Assembly (NCBI GenBank): GCA_963677695.2
Contig: CAXXUJ010000001.1
Coordinates: 2,402,712-2,466,711, forward strand
Length of the DNA: 64,000 nt
DNA from: SABI01 sp963677695
GTDB taxonomy: Bacteria > Spirochaetota > Spirochaetia > Sphaerochaetales > Sphaerochaetaceae
Reading direction: 5' to 3'
In this document: positions 1-8,706 of the stretch, piece by piece
How positions within the stretch are numbered: the stretch's first letter is position 1
How the letters are laid out: each line of letters starts with the position of its first letter
Translations under genes and position numbers: made by a program
Notes under the pieces: model-generated
Databases searched by the model: none
Told to the model about the DNA's origin: nothing
What the model saw: only the letters and a program-made list of their open reading frames with translations

Positions 1-1
1 C

Positions 2-1243
2 TTTCCTGTCCAGTACATCATCTCCAACTTCTTTCCCTCTATCCCCTTCGACATCATGGTCAGGATGGAATACCTCACCCTCTACCTCGCCCTGGCAGCT
101 TCAGCCCTCTTTTTCAGGGAACTCTATCCCCTGATCTTCTCAAAGCGGCATCGGCAGGTGATAGTCTATGTCCCTCTTCTCTTCTCTCTATTTGTCCTTA
201 TCTTGCCTCCTTCTCTTTTCACCTATTCGGTTTATCCCTTCTACCTGTTCAGTCTCTATGCGATGGTCTATATGGCAAGTGTCATCATACGGGCGGTGAT
301 GCATCATGTATCAGGATCACTTCTGATGCTTTCAGGTTCCCTCATACTGGCCGCTGCAGTGATCAACGATTATTTCTATCTTACCTTTTCATCAAAGACT
401 GGCACTTTTATTGAGCTTGGGATGATCTTCTTCATCTTCTTTCAGGCCCTTGCCCTCTCTTTGAGACTCACTGAAGTGTTCAGTGAGGTGAATGAGCTCT
501 CAGACTCCCTTACCCATCTCAATATGAACCTTGAAGAGGAGATTGAAAGGAGAGCGGAAGAGCTGAGGATCGCGAATGAGTCGATGCAGAACCTGGAGGA
601 GATACGGGTGGCTGAGGAGGAGAGGAAGAGGGTGGGGAGGAACCTGCATGACACGCTCGGTCAGTCTGTTCATGCCCTTGAGCTTCTTGGAGAATCCTTG
701 CGTCTTCGGGGTGATGTGCCTCATGAGCTGCAGGGAAAGATCGAGGGGATGCTCCATCTCAACTCTGAGATCAAGAGGAATCTCTATACGATTCTCGGTG
801 AGCTCTATCCCGTCGGTGTGGGGCCTCGCGGTCTCCTTGCCGCAGTCGAGCGTTTCACGGGGAATATGATGGCAATCTACGATCTTTCGATCGATATCAT
901 CTGTCCTGTACGGGATATGCCCCTTGAAGAGGCATGTGCTGATGATGTATACCATATTGTAAGCGAAGGTATTATGAATGCTCTCCGTCATGCCTCTCCA
1001 GGTAGAATAGAAGTCTCACTCCTGTATAGTCAGGAGCTCCTCACGATCAGGGTTGTCAATGACGGGGTGGGGAAGAACCCTCCAGTACCTGAGAGGAAGA
1101 TAAAAAGCGGAGGACATGGACTGAGTATCATGTCGTACCGGGCTAAAGTCCATGGCGGCTTGTTCACCTATGAAAACAGCGGGGACGGAAATTACACGAT
1201 AGAAGCGCGTATACCGGTAGCACACGGAGAGGATAGACAATGA
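2..1243 (+). CDS. 7TMR-DISM-type sensor histidine kinase, NarX-like (5' end outside window)
   Basis: Membrane sensor kinase that would autophosphorylate on His and pass phosphate to the regulator encoded next. The frame is open to the left edge, so the true start lies upstream; an internal ATG at 56 has no clear ribosome binding site. About five hydrophobic segments fill the first 150 visible residues and match the membrane part of 7TMR-DISM receptors. A coiled coil (about 155-205) leads to a HisKA_3 dimerisation helix with the phospho-acceptor in NLHDTLGQ (visible residue 216) and a C-terminal HATPase with an MNALRH N-box and a GGHGLS G-box. The stop overlaps the next start as ATGA, so the two genes are translationally coupled. 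The input signal is not visible because the extracellular domain is off the window. Confidence 0.85.
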   Translation, partial: FPVQYIISNFFPSIPFDIMVRMEYLTLYLALAASALFFRELYPLIFSKRHRQVIVYVPLLFSLFVLILPPSLFTYSVYPFYLFSLYAMVYMASVIIRAVMHHVSGSLLMLSGSLILAAAVINDYFYLTFSSKTGTFIELGMIFFIFFQALALSLRLTEVFSEVNELSDSLTHLNMNLEEEIERRAEELRIANESMQNLEEIRVAEEERKRVGRNLHDTLGQSVHALELLGESLRLRGDVPHELQGKIEGMLHLNSEIKRNLYTILGELYPVGVGPRGLLAAVERFTGNMMAIYDLSIDIICPVRDMPLEEACADDVYHIVSEGIMNALRHASPGRIEVSLLYSQELLTIRVVNDGVGKNPPVPERKIKSGGHGLSIMSYRAKVHGGLFTYENSGDGNYTIEARIPVAHGEDRQ

Positions 1244-1878
1244 TTGAGATTATGATTCTGGATGACCACCACCTTGTCCGTGACGGCATGAAGGCCGTTC
1301 TTCACTCCTATGACGATCTTAAGGTGATTGGCGATACGGGCAACCCCGAAGAACTGAAGACGCTTCTGAAGAAGCGGAAACCCGATGTGATTATCGTCGA
1401 TATGATCATCGATGGAGTACTGCTCGGGTATGATGTGATTGAGTGGGTTTCAAAGAACCACAAAGATATTCCCGTTCTTGCCATCACGATGCTCTGGGAA
1501 AAGGAATACGCTGACCGCGCCTTCGAATCGGGAGCCATGGGCTTTCTGCCGAAGGGACAGGCCTCCTCTGCCCTCATCGATGCGGTGAGAAAGGTCGCCT
1601 CGGGAGAGCGTTTCGTAACCGAATCAGGTGATGCCCTTCCCTCTGCTTCCGGTAGTTCCTACCTTGAGGACCTCAGTTCTCTGACACGGCGTGAGAAGGA
1701 GATCTTCTCGATGATAGGGAAGGGGCAGACCAACAAGGAGATCGGAGCAAAGTACGGTATTCAGAGCTCGACTGTGAGTTCCCACCTTGAGAATATCAAA
1801 AAGAAACTGAAGATAGCCACCCTGAAGGAACTGACCCAGAGGGCGGTCTCGTACAAGATGAAGTACGGTTCAAACTGA
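1240..1878 (+). CDS. NarL/FixJ-family response regulator
   Basis: DNA-binding partner of the preceding kinase, 212 residues, the usual length for this family. An N-terminal receiver has the acidic pair DDHH near residue 8 and the phospho-acceptor Asp54 in IIVDMII. A LuxR-type helix-turn-helix occupies about residues 147-205, with LTRREKEIF opening the domain and STVSSHLENI as the recognition helix. The start codon overlaps the kinase stop (ATGA), which fixes the start and implies coupled expression. The target genes cannot be read from sequence. The immediately downstream iron-related gene, 7-10 bases away, is a possible co-transcribed member rather than proof of an iron response. Confidence 0.9.
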   Translation: MIEIMILDDHHLVRDGMKAVLHSYDDLKVIGDTGNPEELKTLLKKRKPDVIIVDMIIDGVLLGYDVIEWVSKNHKDIPVLAITMLWEKEYADRAFESGAMGFLPKGQASSALIDAVRKVASGERFVTESGDALPSASGSSYLEDLSSLTRREKEIFSMIGKGQTNKEIGAKYGIQSSTVSSHLENIKKKLKIATLKELTQRAVSYKMKYGSN

Positions 1879-1888
1879 GGAAGATGTG

Positions 1889-2770
1889 ATGAGTGAAAAA
1901 GCTATCCCGCAGAGTGTGATGAAGCAGCTCGAGGTTGACCAGCAGAATGAAATAACGGCTGTCGCCGTCTACTCGCGTGCCGCTGTAATCATGAAGGATG
2001 CAGAGAATGCGAAGATTCTGAAGGATATCGCAAAAGAGGAGCAGGCTCACTACAACCGGCTTGAGAAGATTACGGGAAAGAAGATGAAGGCTCAGAAGAG
2101 GAAAGTCTTCTTTTTCGTGCTCATTGCCCGTCTGTTCGGCATGACCTTCGGTCTCAAACTGCTTGAACGGGATGAAGACAAGGCTGTGAATATCGACTAC
2201 AAGGGACTTGATGAGTACGTACCTGGCATCAGCGAGATAGTAGCTGAGGAGGAGGCTCATGAGCATACCCTCCTTTCCATGATAAAAGAAGAGCGGCTGG
2301 CCTATATCGGTTCGGTCGTCCTCGGTCTCAATGACGCCCTCGTTGAACTCACCGGTGCCCTTGCGGGACTCTCCTTCGCATTCCAGAATACCCGTATTAT
2401 AGCCTTTTCCGGTTTCATCACAGGCATTGCCGCCTCGTTTTCGATGGCCGCTTCCGAGTACCTCTCCAGCAAGGCCGACGGGGAAGAGAATCCCCTCAAA
2501 TCTTCGGTCTACACAGGAATCGCCTATATCATCACCGTCTTCCTTCTGATCATTCCCTACCTTATCTTCTCCCATTACCTCGTCTGTCTGGCAAGCACCC
2601 TTGTGATTTCTGTACTGATCATCGCATCGTTCAACTACTATATCTCAGTGGCCAAGGATCTCAGTTTCAAAAAGAGGTTCCTGGAAATGGCGGGAATAAG
2701 CCTCGGTGTTGCCCTCTTCTCCTTCGGTATCGGAGTGATTGTCCGCCTTGGCTTCGGTATCGAGATCTGA
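1889..2770 (+). CDS. Rubrerythrin-like/VIT1 fusion membrane protein (MbfA-like iron transporter)
   Basis: Two-part protein of 293 residues. The N-terminal 140 residues are ferritin-like, with carboxylate/histidine motifs EEQAH and EEEAHEH that can ligate a di-iron centre. The C-terminal half is a VIT1/CCC1 domain with about five membrane helices, including the family-typical LNDALVELTGALAGLSFA segment. Fusions of this type (MbfA and relatives) are known to export or sequester iron or manganese, so a role in metal efflux under oxidative stress is inferred. An in-frame GTG at 1886 is possible, but ATG 1889 sits 7-8 bases after AGGA and is preferred. It follows the response regulator by about 10 bases and is probably in the same transcript. 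Confidence 0.75.
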   Translation: MSEKAIPQSVMKQLEVDQQNEITAVAVYSRAAVIMKDAENAKILKDIAKEEQAHYNRLEKITGKKMKAQKRKVFFFVLIARLFGMTFGLKLLERDEDKAVNIDYKGLDEYVPGISEIVAEEEAHEHTLLSMIKEERLAYIGSVVLGLNDALVELTGALAGLSFAFQNTRIIAFSGFITGIAASFSMAASEYLSSKADGEENPLKSSVYTGIAYIITVFLLIIPYLIFSHYLVCLASTLVISVLIIASFNYYISVAKDLSFKKRFLEMAGISLGVALFSFGIGVIVRLGFGIEI

Positions 2771-2772
2771 TA

Positions 2773-3411
2773 TCACATCTGGCGGATCACACCCTCACGC
2801 ACCATCAGTGCCCCTGAAAAACCGCAGGAGACAGCCGCCCTTACATTCTCTTCTCTGTCATCTATGAACAGCACCTTCGGTGCATCAATGCCCAGGAGTG
2901 ATTTCGCATGCTCATAGATCGCCTTTTCGGGCTTGCAGGAGCGGATCGCACCTGAATAGATCCTGTGATCGAACAGGGATGCCCATTCACTCTTTTCTAT
3001 CAGCAGCTCAGCTGCCTCCTGGCCAATGTTCGATATGATGATGAAGGTGAGCCCTTTCTCTTTCATCTTCTCTATCCACCTGATAATGCCCGTTCGAGTA
3101 TGGGAGTAGGAGAGGGTATCGAGTAAAAAGAGTTCTGCAAAATCAACGCTCTTCATGACAGGAGATCCGCAGCAGGTGAGGACCTCTCTCATATAGGTGT
3201 TAAAATCCCACAGACCTGCATCATATGAAACTCTGAGATTCCAGTAAGGGGTAGAGAGAACTTCTTCAGGTACCTCTGCCTTTTCTGCGAGGCGGGAGAA
3301 ATTATCATCACTGATCATATCGGCTATCACACCGCCGTAATCGAGGGCGACTGCCTTTATGTCAGAACGGGAGAGGTCAAGTGTGTAGAGGTCTGTTTCC
3401 AACGCTGTCAT
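2773..3411 (-). CDS. HAD-superfamily hydrolase, YihX-like sugar-phosphate phosphatase
   Basis: Cytoplasmic phosphatase-like protein of 212 residues. Motif I reads LDYGGVIAD, with the nucleophilic Asp and the D-x-G variant typical of the YihX/FDLGGVL branch. Motif II is IIISNIG, the conserved Lys lies in CKPEKAIY, and motif IV is FIDDREEN. An alpha-helical cap lies between motifs I and II. Glucose-1-phosphate or a similar sugar phosphate is a family-based guess; no substrate can be read. The gene is convergent with the VIT1 fusion, with stops only 2 bases apart, and divergent from the transglutaminase gene. Confidence 0.8.
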   Translation of the reverse strand: MTALETDLYTLDLSRSDIKAVALDYGGVIADMISDDNFSRLAEKAEVPEEVLSTPYWNLRVSYDAGLWDFNTYMREVLTCCGSPVMKSVDFAELFLLDTLSYSHTRTGIIRWIEKMKEKGLTFIIISNIGQEAAELLIEKSEWASLFDHRIYSGAIRSCKPEKAIYEHAKSLLGIDAPKVLFIDDREENVRAAVSCGFSGALMVREGVIRQM

Positions 3412-3498
3412 GGTTCACCACTGTAGCAGGATTCTTCTTTTATGTCTTCTCAAGTAGATGAGATTGACTGAGAAGGACCGACTCTTTAGGATGAACGT

Positions 3499-4653
3499 AT
3501 GAAACGCCTGTTTTGTCCTATCCTGTTGTTCTCTCTCCTTTTTCTCCTTCCCCTGAGTGCGGGAGGACATAAAGAGACCTTCCCTTCGACACGTACCACC
3601 TCTCTTTCCTCCTACGAACCTGATCATAACCGCTGGGGATATCGAAACCTGAGTAGCAGAGAGGATCGGGTTCTCTATGAGACATTCAAGGCTGCGATAG
3701 AAACCGGGAAACCGACAGTCACCATAGCACCGGCTGACAATGAGTATCTCTTTGGTATCTTCCTTGCTGTGCTGAATGATTACCCTGAATACTTCTGGGT
3801 AGATTCCCGCCTTGCATTCTCCCTCCGTTCGATAAACGGAATCCCCAAAGATATGGAAGTGAGTTTCACCTACACCACGAGCGGGGAGGATCTTGTTGAT
3901 CAGAAGGAGAAGGTCGATGATGTGTCGGCAAAGATACTCAAGAAAGTAGAGAAGATAGATGATCCCTATGAGCAGGTGAAATGGGTCTATACATACCTGA
4001 TCACCGAGACGAAGTACCGCGCCCATGTGACCGATCAGTCGATGTACAGCGTCCTTGTGAAGAACAAGGGGGTGTGTGCCGGGTACGCGAGAGCTTTCCA
4101 GTACATCATGAGAAATCTGGGCTTCGAGTCCATCATTGTGACAGGGGATCTGAAGCAGAACGGCAAGGAGGGGGGAGTGTTATCCCTGTTCACCCCCTTT
4201 GTCAGCGACAAGCTGAACGGACACGCCTGGAACATGGTGAGAATAGGGAATGCCTGGTACCACGTCGATCCTACTTCCGGCGAAGCCCTCACTCCGATGA
4301 ACAAGGATATCTCATATGATTACCTGTGCATCCCGACACAGCAGATCCTGAACACCCATACCATCAACCCCGAGGAGACCATCCCCCCTGCGGCCTCCTA
4401 TGAGCTTGAGTACTACCGTACTCACGGCCTTTTCCTTGACCGTTATGATATAGGCACCTACAGAAAGCTGTTCAAGAAGGCTGAAGAGGGGAAGGAGAGG
4501 GACCTCGATGTCCGATTCTCTACAATTCAGGTACTCCAGCAGGCTGCCGATGATCTGATCGGGAATCAGAAGATATTCGATATCATCGATGATGATAAAG
4601 TCACCTACTTCATTGATGATGTGAACCTGATCCTTTCTGTAGATATCCCATAA
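3499..4653 (+). CDS. Exported transglutaminase-like (cysteine protease fold) protein
   Basis: 384 residues. A clear Sec signal (KR followed by about 16 hydrophobic residues, cleavage near LSAGG) sends it to the periplasm; no lipobox Cys is present. The C-terminal two thirds contain a transglutaminase-core domain: the catalytic Cys lies in KGVCAGYARAF, His in GHAWNMV and Asp in YHVDPTSGE, in the expected order and spacing. Bacterial members are usually proteases or amidases rather than cross-linkers, so peptide or cell-wall processing is inferred. The N-terminal 130 residues are not recognised. The next gene starts 22 bases downstream on the same strand, so the two may be co-transcribed. Confidence 0.75.
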   Translation: MKRLFCPILLFSLLFLLPLSAGGHKETFPSTRTTSLSSYEPDHNRWGYRNLSSREDRVLYETFKAAIETGKPTVTIAPADNEYLFGIFLAVLNDYPEYFWVDSRLAFSLRSINGIPKDMEVSFTYTTSGEDLVDQKEKVDDVSAKILKKVEKIDDPYEQVKWVYTYLITETKYRAHVTDQSMYSVLVKNKGVCAGYARAFQYIMRNLGFESIIVTGDLKQNGKEGGVLSLFTPFVSDKLNGHAWNMVRIGNAWYHVDPTSGEALTPMNKDISYDYLCIPTQQILNTHTINPEETIPPAASYELEYYRTHGLFLDRYDIGTYRKLFKKAEEGKERDLDVRFSTIQVLQQAADDLIGNQKIFDIIDDDKVTYFIDDVNLILSVDIP

Positions 4654-4675
4654 AGTAGTGTGAAAAGGAGGCGTT

Positions 4676-5545
4676 ATGTATGAAGTGAAACTCCATGTAA
4701 AGTGCATGAATACCCTCGGAGAGGGAATACTCTGGAATGAAGAGGAGCAGAGCCTCTACTGGAGTGATATCGATGAGAAGAAACTCTACCGGTGGAACAG
4801 CGGTGCAGGGGAGACCGAAGTAAAACCCCTCCCTGACAAACTTGCCTCCTTCGCCTTCAGGAAAGAAGGTGGATTCCTTTTTGCCTTCGCTTCCTCTTTT
4901 GCCTATGGATCGTGGGATAGCGATGAGCTGCAATGGATCGAGAGCATTCATCCAGAGGGAAGTCCCGTCCGACTCAATGACGGAAGATGCGACCGTCAGG
5001 GGCGCTTCATTGTCGGTGATTTCGATCCCGACAACCTGAAAAGAGGGAACACCTACCGTGTCGATACAGACGGAACAGTTTCGACCCTGTTTGAAGGTAT
5101 CAGCTGTGCAAACTCCACCTGTTTTTCTCCTGAGGGGAATACGATGTACTTCACCGACACTCCTGAAGGAGTGATCACCTCCTATAATTATAACACCGAA
5201 AAAGGAATTCCTCAGAACCCGCGTACCTTCGTCTCCCTAGCTGAGCAGCCGGGTAATCCTGATGGATCGATCGTCGATGCAGAGGGATGCCTGTGGAACG
5301 CTCAGTGGGGCGGCAGCAGGATTGTCCGTTACACTCCCGAAGGGAACATCGACAGAGTGATAGAGATGCCGGTGAAGAATATCACCTGCATGTGCTTCGG
5401 AGGAAAGGAACTCAGTACCCTATATGTGACCACTGCACGGGCAGGACTCAGTGAAAAGGAACTGGAAACCCTCCCCCTTGCCGGATGCGTGTTCTCCATT
5501 CATACCGATGTTCATGGTTTGAACGAGTCACGATTCGGAACGTGA
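4676..5545 (+). CDS. SMP-30/gluconolactonase-family protein
   Basis: 289-residue cytoplasmic beta-propeller of the SMP-30/gluconolactonase/LRE family. Visible family signatures are GEGILWNEEEQ (metal-binding Glu), RLNDGRCDRQGRF and PDGSIVDAEGCLWNAQW, the last holding the Asp ligand of the divalent metal. Members hydrolyse sugar lactones between sugar dehydrogenation and the dehydratase step, or act on other lactones. No sugar dehydrogenase lies next to it, so the substrate is unknown. A GGAGGCG ribosome binding site at about 4667-4673 fits ATG 4676, though closely. The gene directly follows the transglutaminase-like gene. Confidence 0.8.
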   Translation: MYEVKLHVKCMNTLGEGILWNEEEQSLYWSDIDEKKLYRWNSGAGETEVKPLPDKLASFAFRKEGGFLFAFASSFAYGSWDSDELQWIESIHPEGSPVRLNDGRCDRQGRFIVGDFDPDNLKRGNTYRVDTDGTVSTLFEGISCANSTCFSPEGNTMYFTDTPEGVITSYNYNTEKGIPQNPRTFVSLAEQPGNPDGSIVDAEGCLWNAQWGGSRIVRYTPEGNIDRVIEMPVKNITCMCFGGKELSTLYVTTARAGLSEKELETLPLAGCVFSIHTDVHGLNESRFGT

Positions 5546-5608
5546 CACATTTCATAGAAATGTAAATAATAATTGTAATTCTCAGGTTTTGCAGTATACT
5601 CCATACCT

Positions 5609-7243
5609 ATGGAACATAATATCATTAAAACAGAATCAGCCTATGAGTACCCCCTGCTCATCAAACAGTTGTACCTCGCTCCGGCAGAGTTTCGTCCGGA
5701 TGAAAAGATCTTCTATCGTGACGAAGCCGAATTCACCTACGCACAGTGGAGGGAACGAGTCTGCCGTCTTGCCGGAGCCCTCGAAGCAATCGGGGTAGAG
5801 AGAGGATCGACTGTAGCGGTTCTCGACTATGACTCACACCGCTACCTTGAAGCCTACTACGGTATTCCCATGATGGGAGCCGTACTCCATATGATCAACA
5901 TGAGACTCTCTCCTGAGCAGCTCGCCTACACGATCGAGCATGCAGAAGACGATGTGATCATCTGCCATTCTGATTTCCTCCCTCTTCTCGAAGCGATCAA
6001 GGGAAGGATCGCGGAAGGAAGAAAGTTCATCATCATCGGTGACAGTGAAGGCTCGGCCGCACTCGATATCGTAGGCGAATACGAGGCGATGCTTGCAGCA
6101 GCCCCTGCTTCCTATGATTTCCCTGACTTCGATGAGAACACCCGTGCGACAACATTTTACACCACAGGGACCACAGGTCTTCCCAAGGGAGTCTATTTCT
6201 CCCACCGCCAGATCGTCCTTCACACACTGATCAATACAATCAGCCTGACGGCAACAGCGAAACAGGGAAGACTCCACAAGGAATCGGTCTACATGCCACT
6301 TACACCGATGTTCCACGTCCATGCGTGGGGTATCCCCTACATAGCGAACTATCTCGGTGTAAAACATGTCTATCCCGGAAAGTATGAACCGCCGATGCTC
6401 CTGAAACTCCTGGTCACACACAAGGTCTCTTACAGCCACTGTGTTCCCACCATTCTCCATCTGCTTCTCACTTCTCCTGCGGCAGCACAGTTTGATCTCT
6501 CTCACTGGACGGTCGTTATCGGAGGAGCGGCGCTGCCGAAGGCGACTGCCGCTGCAGCCCTGAAGAGAGGAATTGACGTCTATTGCGGCTACGGTATGTC
6601 AGAGACGGCTCCTGTCCTTTCAGTATCGACCCTTACACAGGCGGAGCTCGAACTTGACGAAGAGACTCAGGTGAACCTGAGAACACGTACCGGACGACCG
6701 GTAGGTATGTCGCAGATCAGAGTCGTTGATGCGAACGGCAACGATGTTCCCAAGGATGATGCTACTCCCGGAGAGATCATCGTACGGAATCCCTACCTCA
6801 CCATGGGTTACCACAAAGACCATGTACACTCAGAGAAACTCTGGGAAGGGGGATGGCTCCACACCAATGACGTGGCTTGTGTCGATGCCGCCGGCAGCCT
6901 GAGAATCGTCGACCGTACCAAGGATGTCATCAAGGTCGGAGGAGAGTGGGTCGGTTCTCTCGATATCGAGGACGTGATCACCAAGCATGATCAGGTCACC
7001 GAAGCAGCTGTCATCGCCTATCCTGATGAGCAGTGGGGCGAGGTCCCTCTCGCCATTGTCGTCCCCGCAGAAGGCGCTGAACTCACGGAGAGAACGATCA
7101 AGAGCTATGTGATGGCAAGTGTCGAACTGGGGATGCTCCCCCGTGAGGCGATAACCCTCAGGGTCCGTTTCACCGATATGATCGACAAGACCAGTGTCGG
7201 AAAAATCAACAAGGTCGCACTGAGAAAGAGATTCCTCGACTGA
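5609..7243 (+). CDS. AMP-forming acyl-CoA synthetase (fatty-acid CoA ligase)
   Basis: 544 residues, the normal length for medium/long-chain acyl-CoA ligases. The enzyme activates a carboxylic acid with ATP to an acyl-AMP and then a thioester. The P-loop motif is TTGTTGLPKG (about residues 188-197), the A5 motif is YGMSETAPV, the A8 hinge is KDVIKVGGEWV and the catalytic Lys lies in TSVGKINK near the C terminus. The N-terminal half resembles the AlkK/medium-chain branch, which is an inference from general similarity. The gene stands alone between the SMP-30 gene and a terminator at 7266, and has its own AT-rich upstream region (5546-5608). Confidence 0.88.
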   Translation: MEHNIIKTESAYEYPLLIKQLYLAPAEFRPDEKIFYRDEAEFTYAQWRERVCRLAGALEAIGVERGSTVAVLDYDSHRYLEAYYGIPMMGAVLHMINMRLSPEQLAYTIEHAEDDVIICHSDFLPLLEAIKGRIAEGRKFIIIGDSEGSAALDIVGEYEAMLAAAPASYDFPDFDENTRATTFYTTGTTGLPKGVYFSHRQIVLHTLINTISLTATAKQGRLHKESVYMPLTPMFHVHAWGIPYIANYLGVKHVYPGKYEPPMLLKLLVTHKVSYSHCVPTILHLLLTSPAAAQFDLSHWTVVIGGAALPKATAAAALKRGIDVYCGYGMSETAPVLSVSTLTQAELELDEETQVNLRTRTGRPVGMSQIRVVDANGNDVPKDDATPGEIIVRNPYLTMGYHKDHVHSEKLWEGGWLHTNDVACVDAAGSLRIVDRTKDVIKVGGEWVGSLDIEDVITKHDQVTEAAVIAYPDEQWGEVPLAIVVPAEGAELTERTIKSYVMASVELGMLPREAITLRVRFTDMIDKTSVGKINKVALRKRFLD

Positions 7244-7265
7244 GTGTGACTGTCTATGAAAGAGT

Positions 7266-7301
7266 GCCGGGTACTGTGAAATGTCCCGGCCTTATTCTTT
7301 T
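7266..7301 (+). terminator. Rho-independent terminator after acyl-CoA synthetase
   Basis: GCCGGG (7266-7271) pairs perfectly with CCCGGC (7285-7290) and is followed by CTTATTCTTTT. It sits 22 bases after the acyl-CoA synthetase stop and would also lie at the end of the convergent ROK gene. Confidence 0.75.
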
Positions 7302-7322
7302 AATAATGGTAAGATATGCGGG

Positions 7323-8456
7323 CTACACGTTTTGTAGGAAACTTTGAATAAAAGGTAATCCAGCCCCTGCCGCTATCGACTCAACCTTGTATCGGCACAC
7401 CTTGATAAAATCTGCGGTGTTATCAAAAGTACATCTTCGAAGCGTTCGCGACCTGACTTCATCAATGTACCGATCAATATACTCTCCTACATAACCCCCA
7501 ATGATTATATCGCAGTCATAGAGCGACCGTATATTATTTAATGTGATAGAGAGGTAAGTGACATATTCATCCCAGATTTTAACAATTTTGGGATCCCGAT
7601 TCTCAAGTAATTCAAAGAATTGATGTAAATCCCCTCCTGTATTTTCTGACAGAACTGTTGCAGAACAATATGGGTCTACACATCCTTTTTTTCCGCAATA
7701 ACATTGACGACCATCAGGAATGATGGTCATATGACCAGCTTCACCGCTTCTGATGTTATCGCCCTGATACACTTCGCCATTAATGAGAACAGACCCCCCG
7801 ATATTATTGCTCAACATAATATAGAATGAATTTTTATCGATCTGAGCCATCCAGGTTTCAGCAAAGCTTGCGGCATTCGCATCATTGAAAAAGGATGTTG
7901 GATACGAGATGAATTGAGAGAATTCTTTACAATTCACTCCAGTAATCCCGAGTATAGGTCCGATGATAACAACCTGTCCGTCTGACGAAATCAATCCAGG
8001 TATACCTAATCCGACACCGAGAACCTGTTCTTTTTGAACGCCGGAAGTTGTTACCAGAGAATCTACTATTTCACCCAATTTCCTGTAGTAGGACTCATTC
8101 CTGTTGAAATCATGCCTGATACGTATATGATGGATTATTTCTCCGCGGAGATTGACCATGACTACCGATATATATCTTTTTGTGATATCGAGTCCGATGG
8201 CTACCTTTGCACATTTATTTAAAGAATAGGATTTCGCTTTACGTCCCCCCGTATTACCCACACTACCAGCTTCAATCAGAAGGTCCTCATCTATCAGTTT
8301 GTTCATATTCTGGGTCACAGTAGGTAAGCATAAATTGAGGTGTTGGACGACATCCTGGCGCGTTAGATTTTCAGAAAGACGGAACAATGTAAATATCTTA
8401 GATCTATTTATTTTTTTTATTTCCATTGGAGCAATAGTTTTATCATTAATTCCCAT
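7323..8456 (-). CDS. ROK-family transcriptional regulator
   Basis: 377-residue sugar-responsive repressor. The N-terminal 75 residues form a winged helix (LTRQDVVQHL then PTVTQNMNKL as recognition helix). The ROK kinase-like fold follows, with a DITKRYISVV phosphate-loop-like segment, NNIGGSVLING and the zinc motif YCGKKGCVDPYC. NagC/XylR-type relatives release DNA on binding a sugar or sugar phosphate. The gene is divergent from a ribose-type ABC operon, and perfect palindromes lie before both genes (8472-8488 and 8646-8662), consistent with autoregulation and operon repression. Its base composition is AT-rich like the operon it faces and unlike the flanks. Confidence 0.88.
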   Translation of the reverse strand: MGINDKTIAPMEIKKINRSKIFTLFRLSENLTRQDVVQHLNLCLPTVTQNMNKLIDEDLLIEAGSVGNTGGRKAKSYSLNKCAKVAIGLDITKRYISVVMVNLRGEIIHHIRIRHDFNRNESYYRKLGEIVDSLVTTSGVQKEQVLGVGLGIPGLISSDGQVVIIGPILGITGVNCKEFSQFISYPTSFFNDANAASFAETWMAQIDKNSFYIMLSNNIGGSVLINGEVYQGDNIRSGEAGHMTIIPDGRQCYCGKKGCVDPYCSATVLSENTGGDLHQFFELLENRDPKIVKIWDEYVTYLSITLNNIRSLYDCDIIIGGYVGEYIDRYIDEVRSRTLRRCTFDNTADFIKVCRYKVESIAAGAGLPFIQSFLQNV

Positions 8457-8471
8457 AAGGTATCCTCGTTA

Positions 8472-8488
8472 TATAAAACCGTTTTATA
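8472..8488. promoter_or_regulatory. Putative ROK operator 1 (autoregulatory)
   Basis: TATAAAAC-C-GTTTTATA is a perfect 8+1+8 palindrome, 16 bases upstream of the ROK start codon. A further GTTTTATA half-site lies at 8577-8584. Assignment to the ROK protein rests on position and on similarity to operator 2. Confidence 0.6.
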
Positions 8489-8600
8489 AATATGATTTTA
8501 AAGAATTATAAGAAGTTTGACAATTGTTTTTTTTAAGAATTCCAATTTTATATAACTATTTAGAGAAAATAGGGTTGTTTTATATTTATGAAAATTTAGA

Positions 8601-8629
8601 TTGACACAGTATAATAGCTGTCATATAGT
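8601..8629 (+). promoter_or_regulatory. Sigma-70-type promoter of the ABC/polyol operon
   Basis: TTGACA (8601-8606) and TATAGT (8624-8629) are separated by exactly 17 bases. Transcription would start near 8636, about 70 bases before the binding-protein gene and just ahead of operator 2. Confidence 0.75.
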
Positions 8630-8645
8630 TTGTTTACGATCATTA

Positions 8646-8662
8646 TATAAATCGGATTTATA
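8646..8662. promoter_or_regulatory. Putative ROK operator 2 (operon repression)
   Basis: TATAAATC-G-GATTTATA is a perfect 8+1+8 palindrome with the same length and TATAAA flanks as operator 1. It covers about +10 to +26 of the predicted transcript, a position suited to repression of the 8601 promoter. Confidence 0.6.
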
Positions 8663-8706
8663 AAAGTGTATTTATTAATGAAAGTATTAAAAACATCAGG
8701 AGGAAG

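Noticed and set aside
1796..2575. 259-codon open frame on the minus strand
   Set aside because: It is antisense to the response regulator and VIT1 fusion genes, has no family resemblance, and the plus-strand genes are clear.
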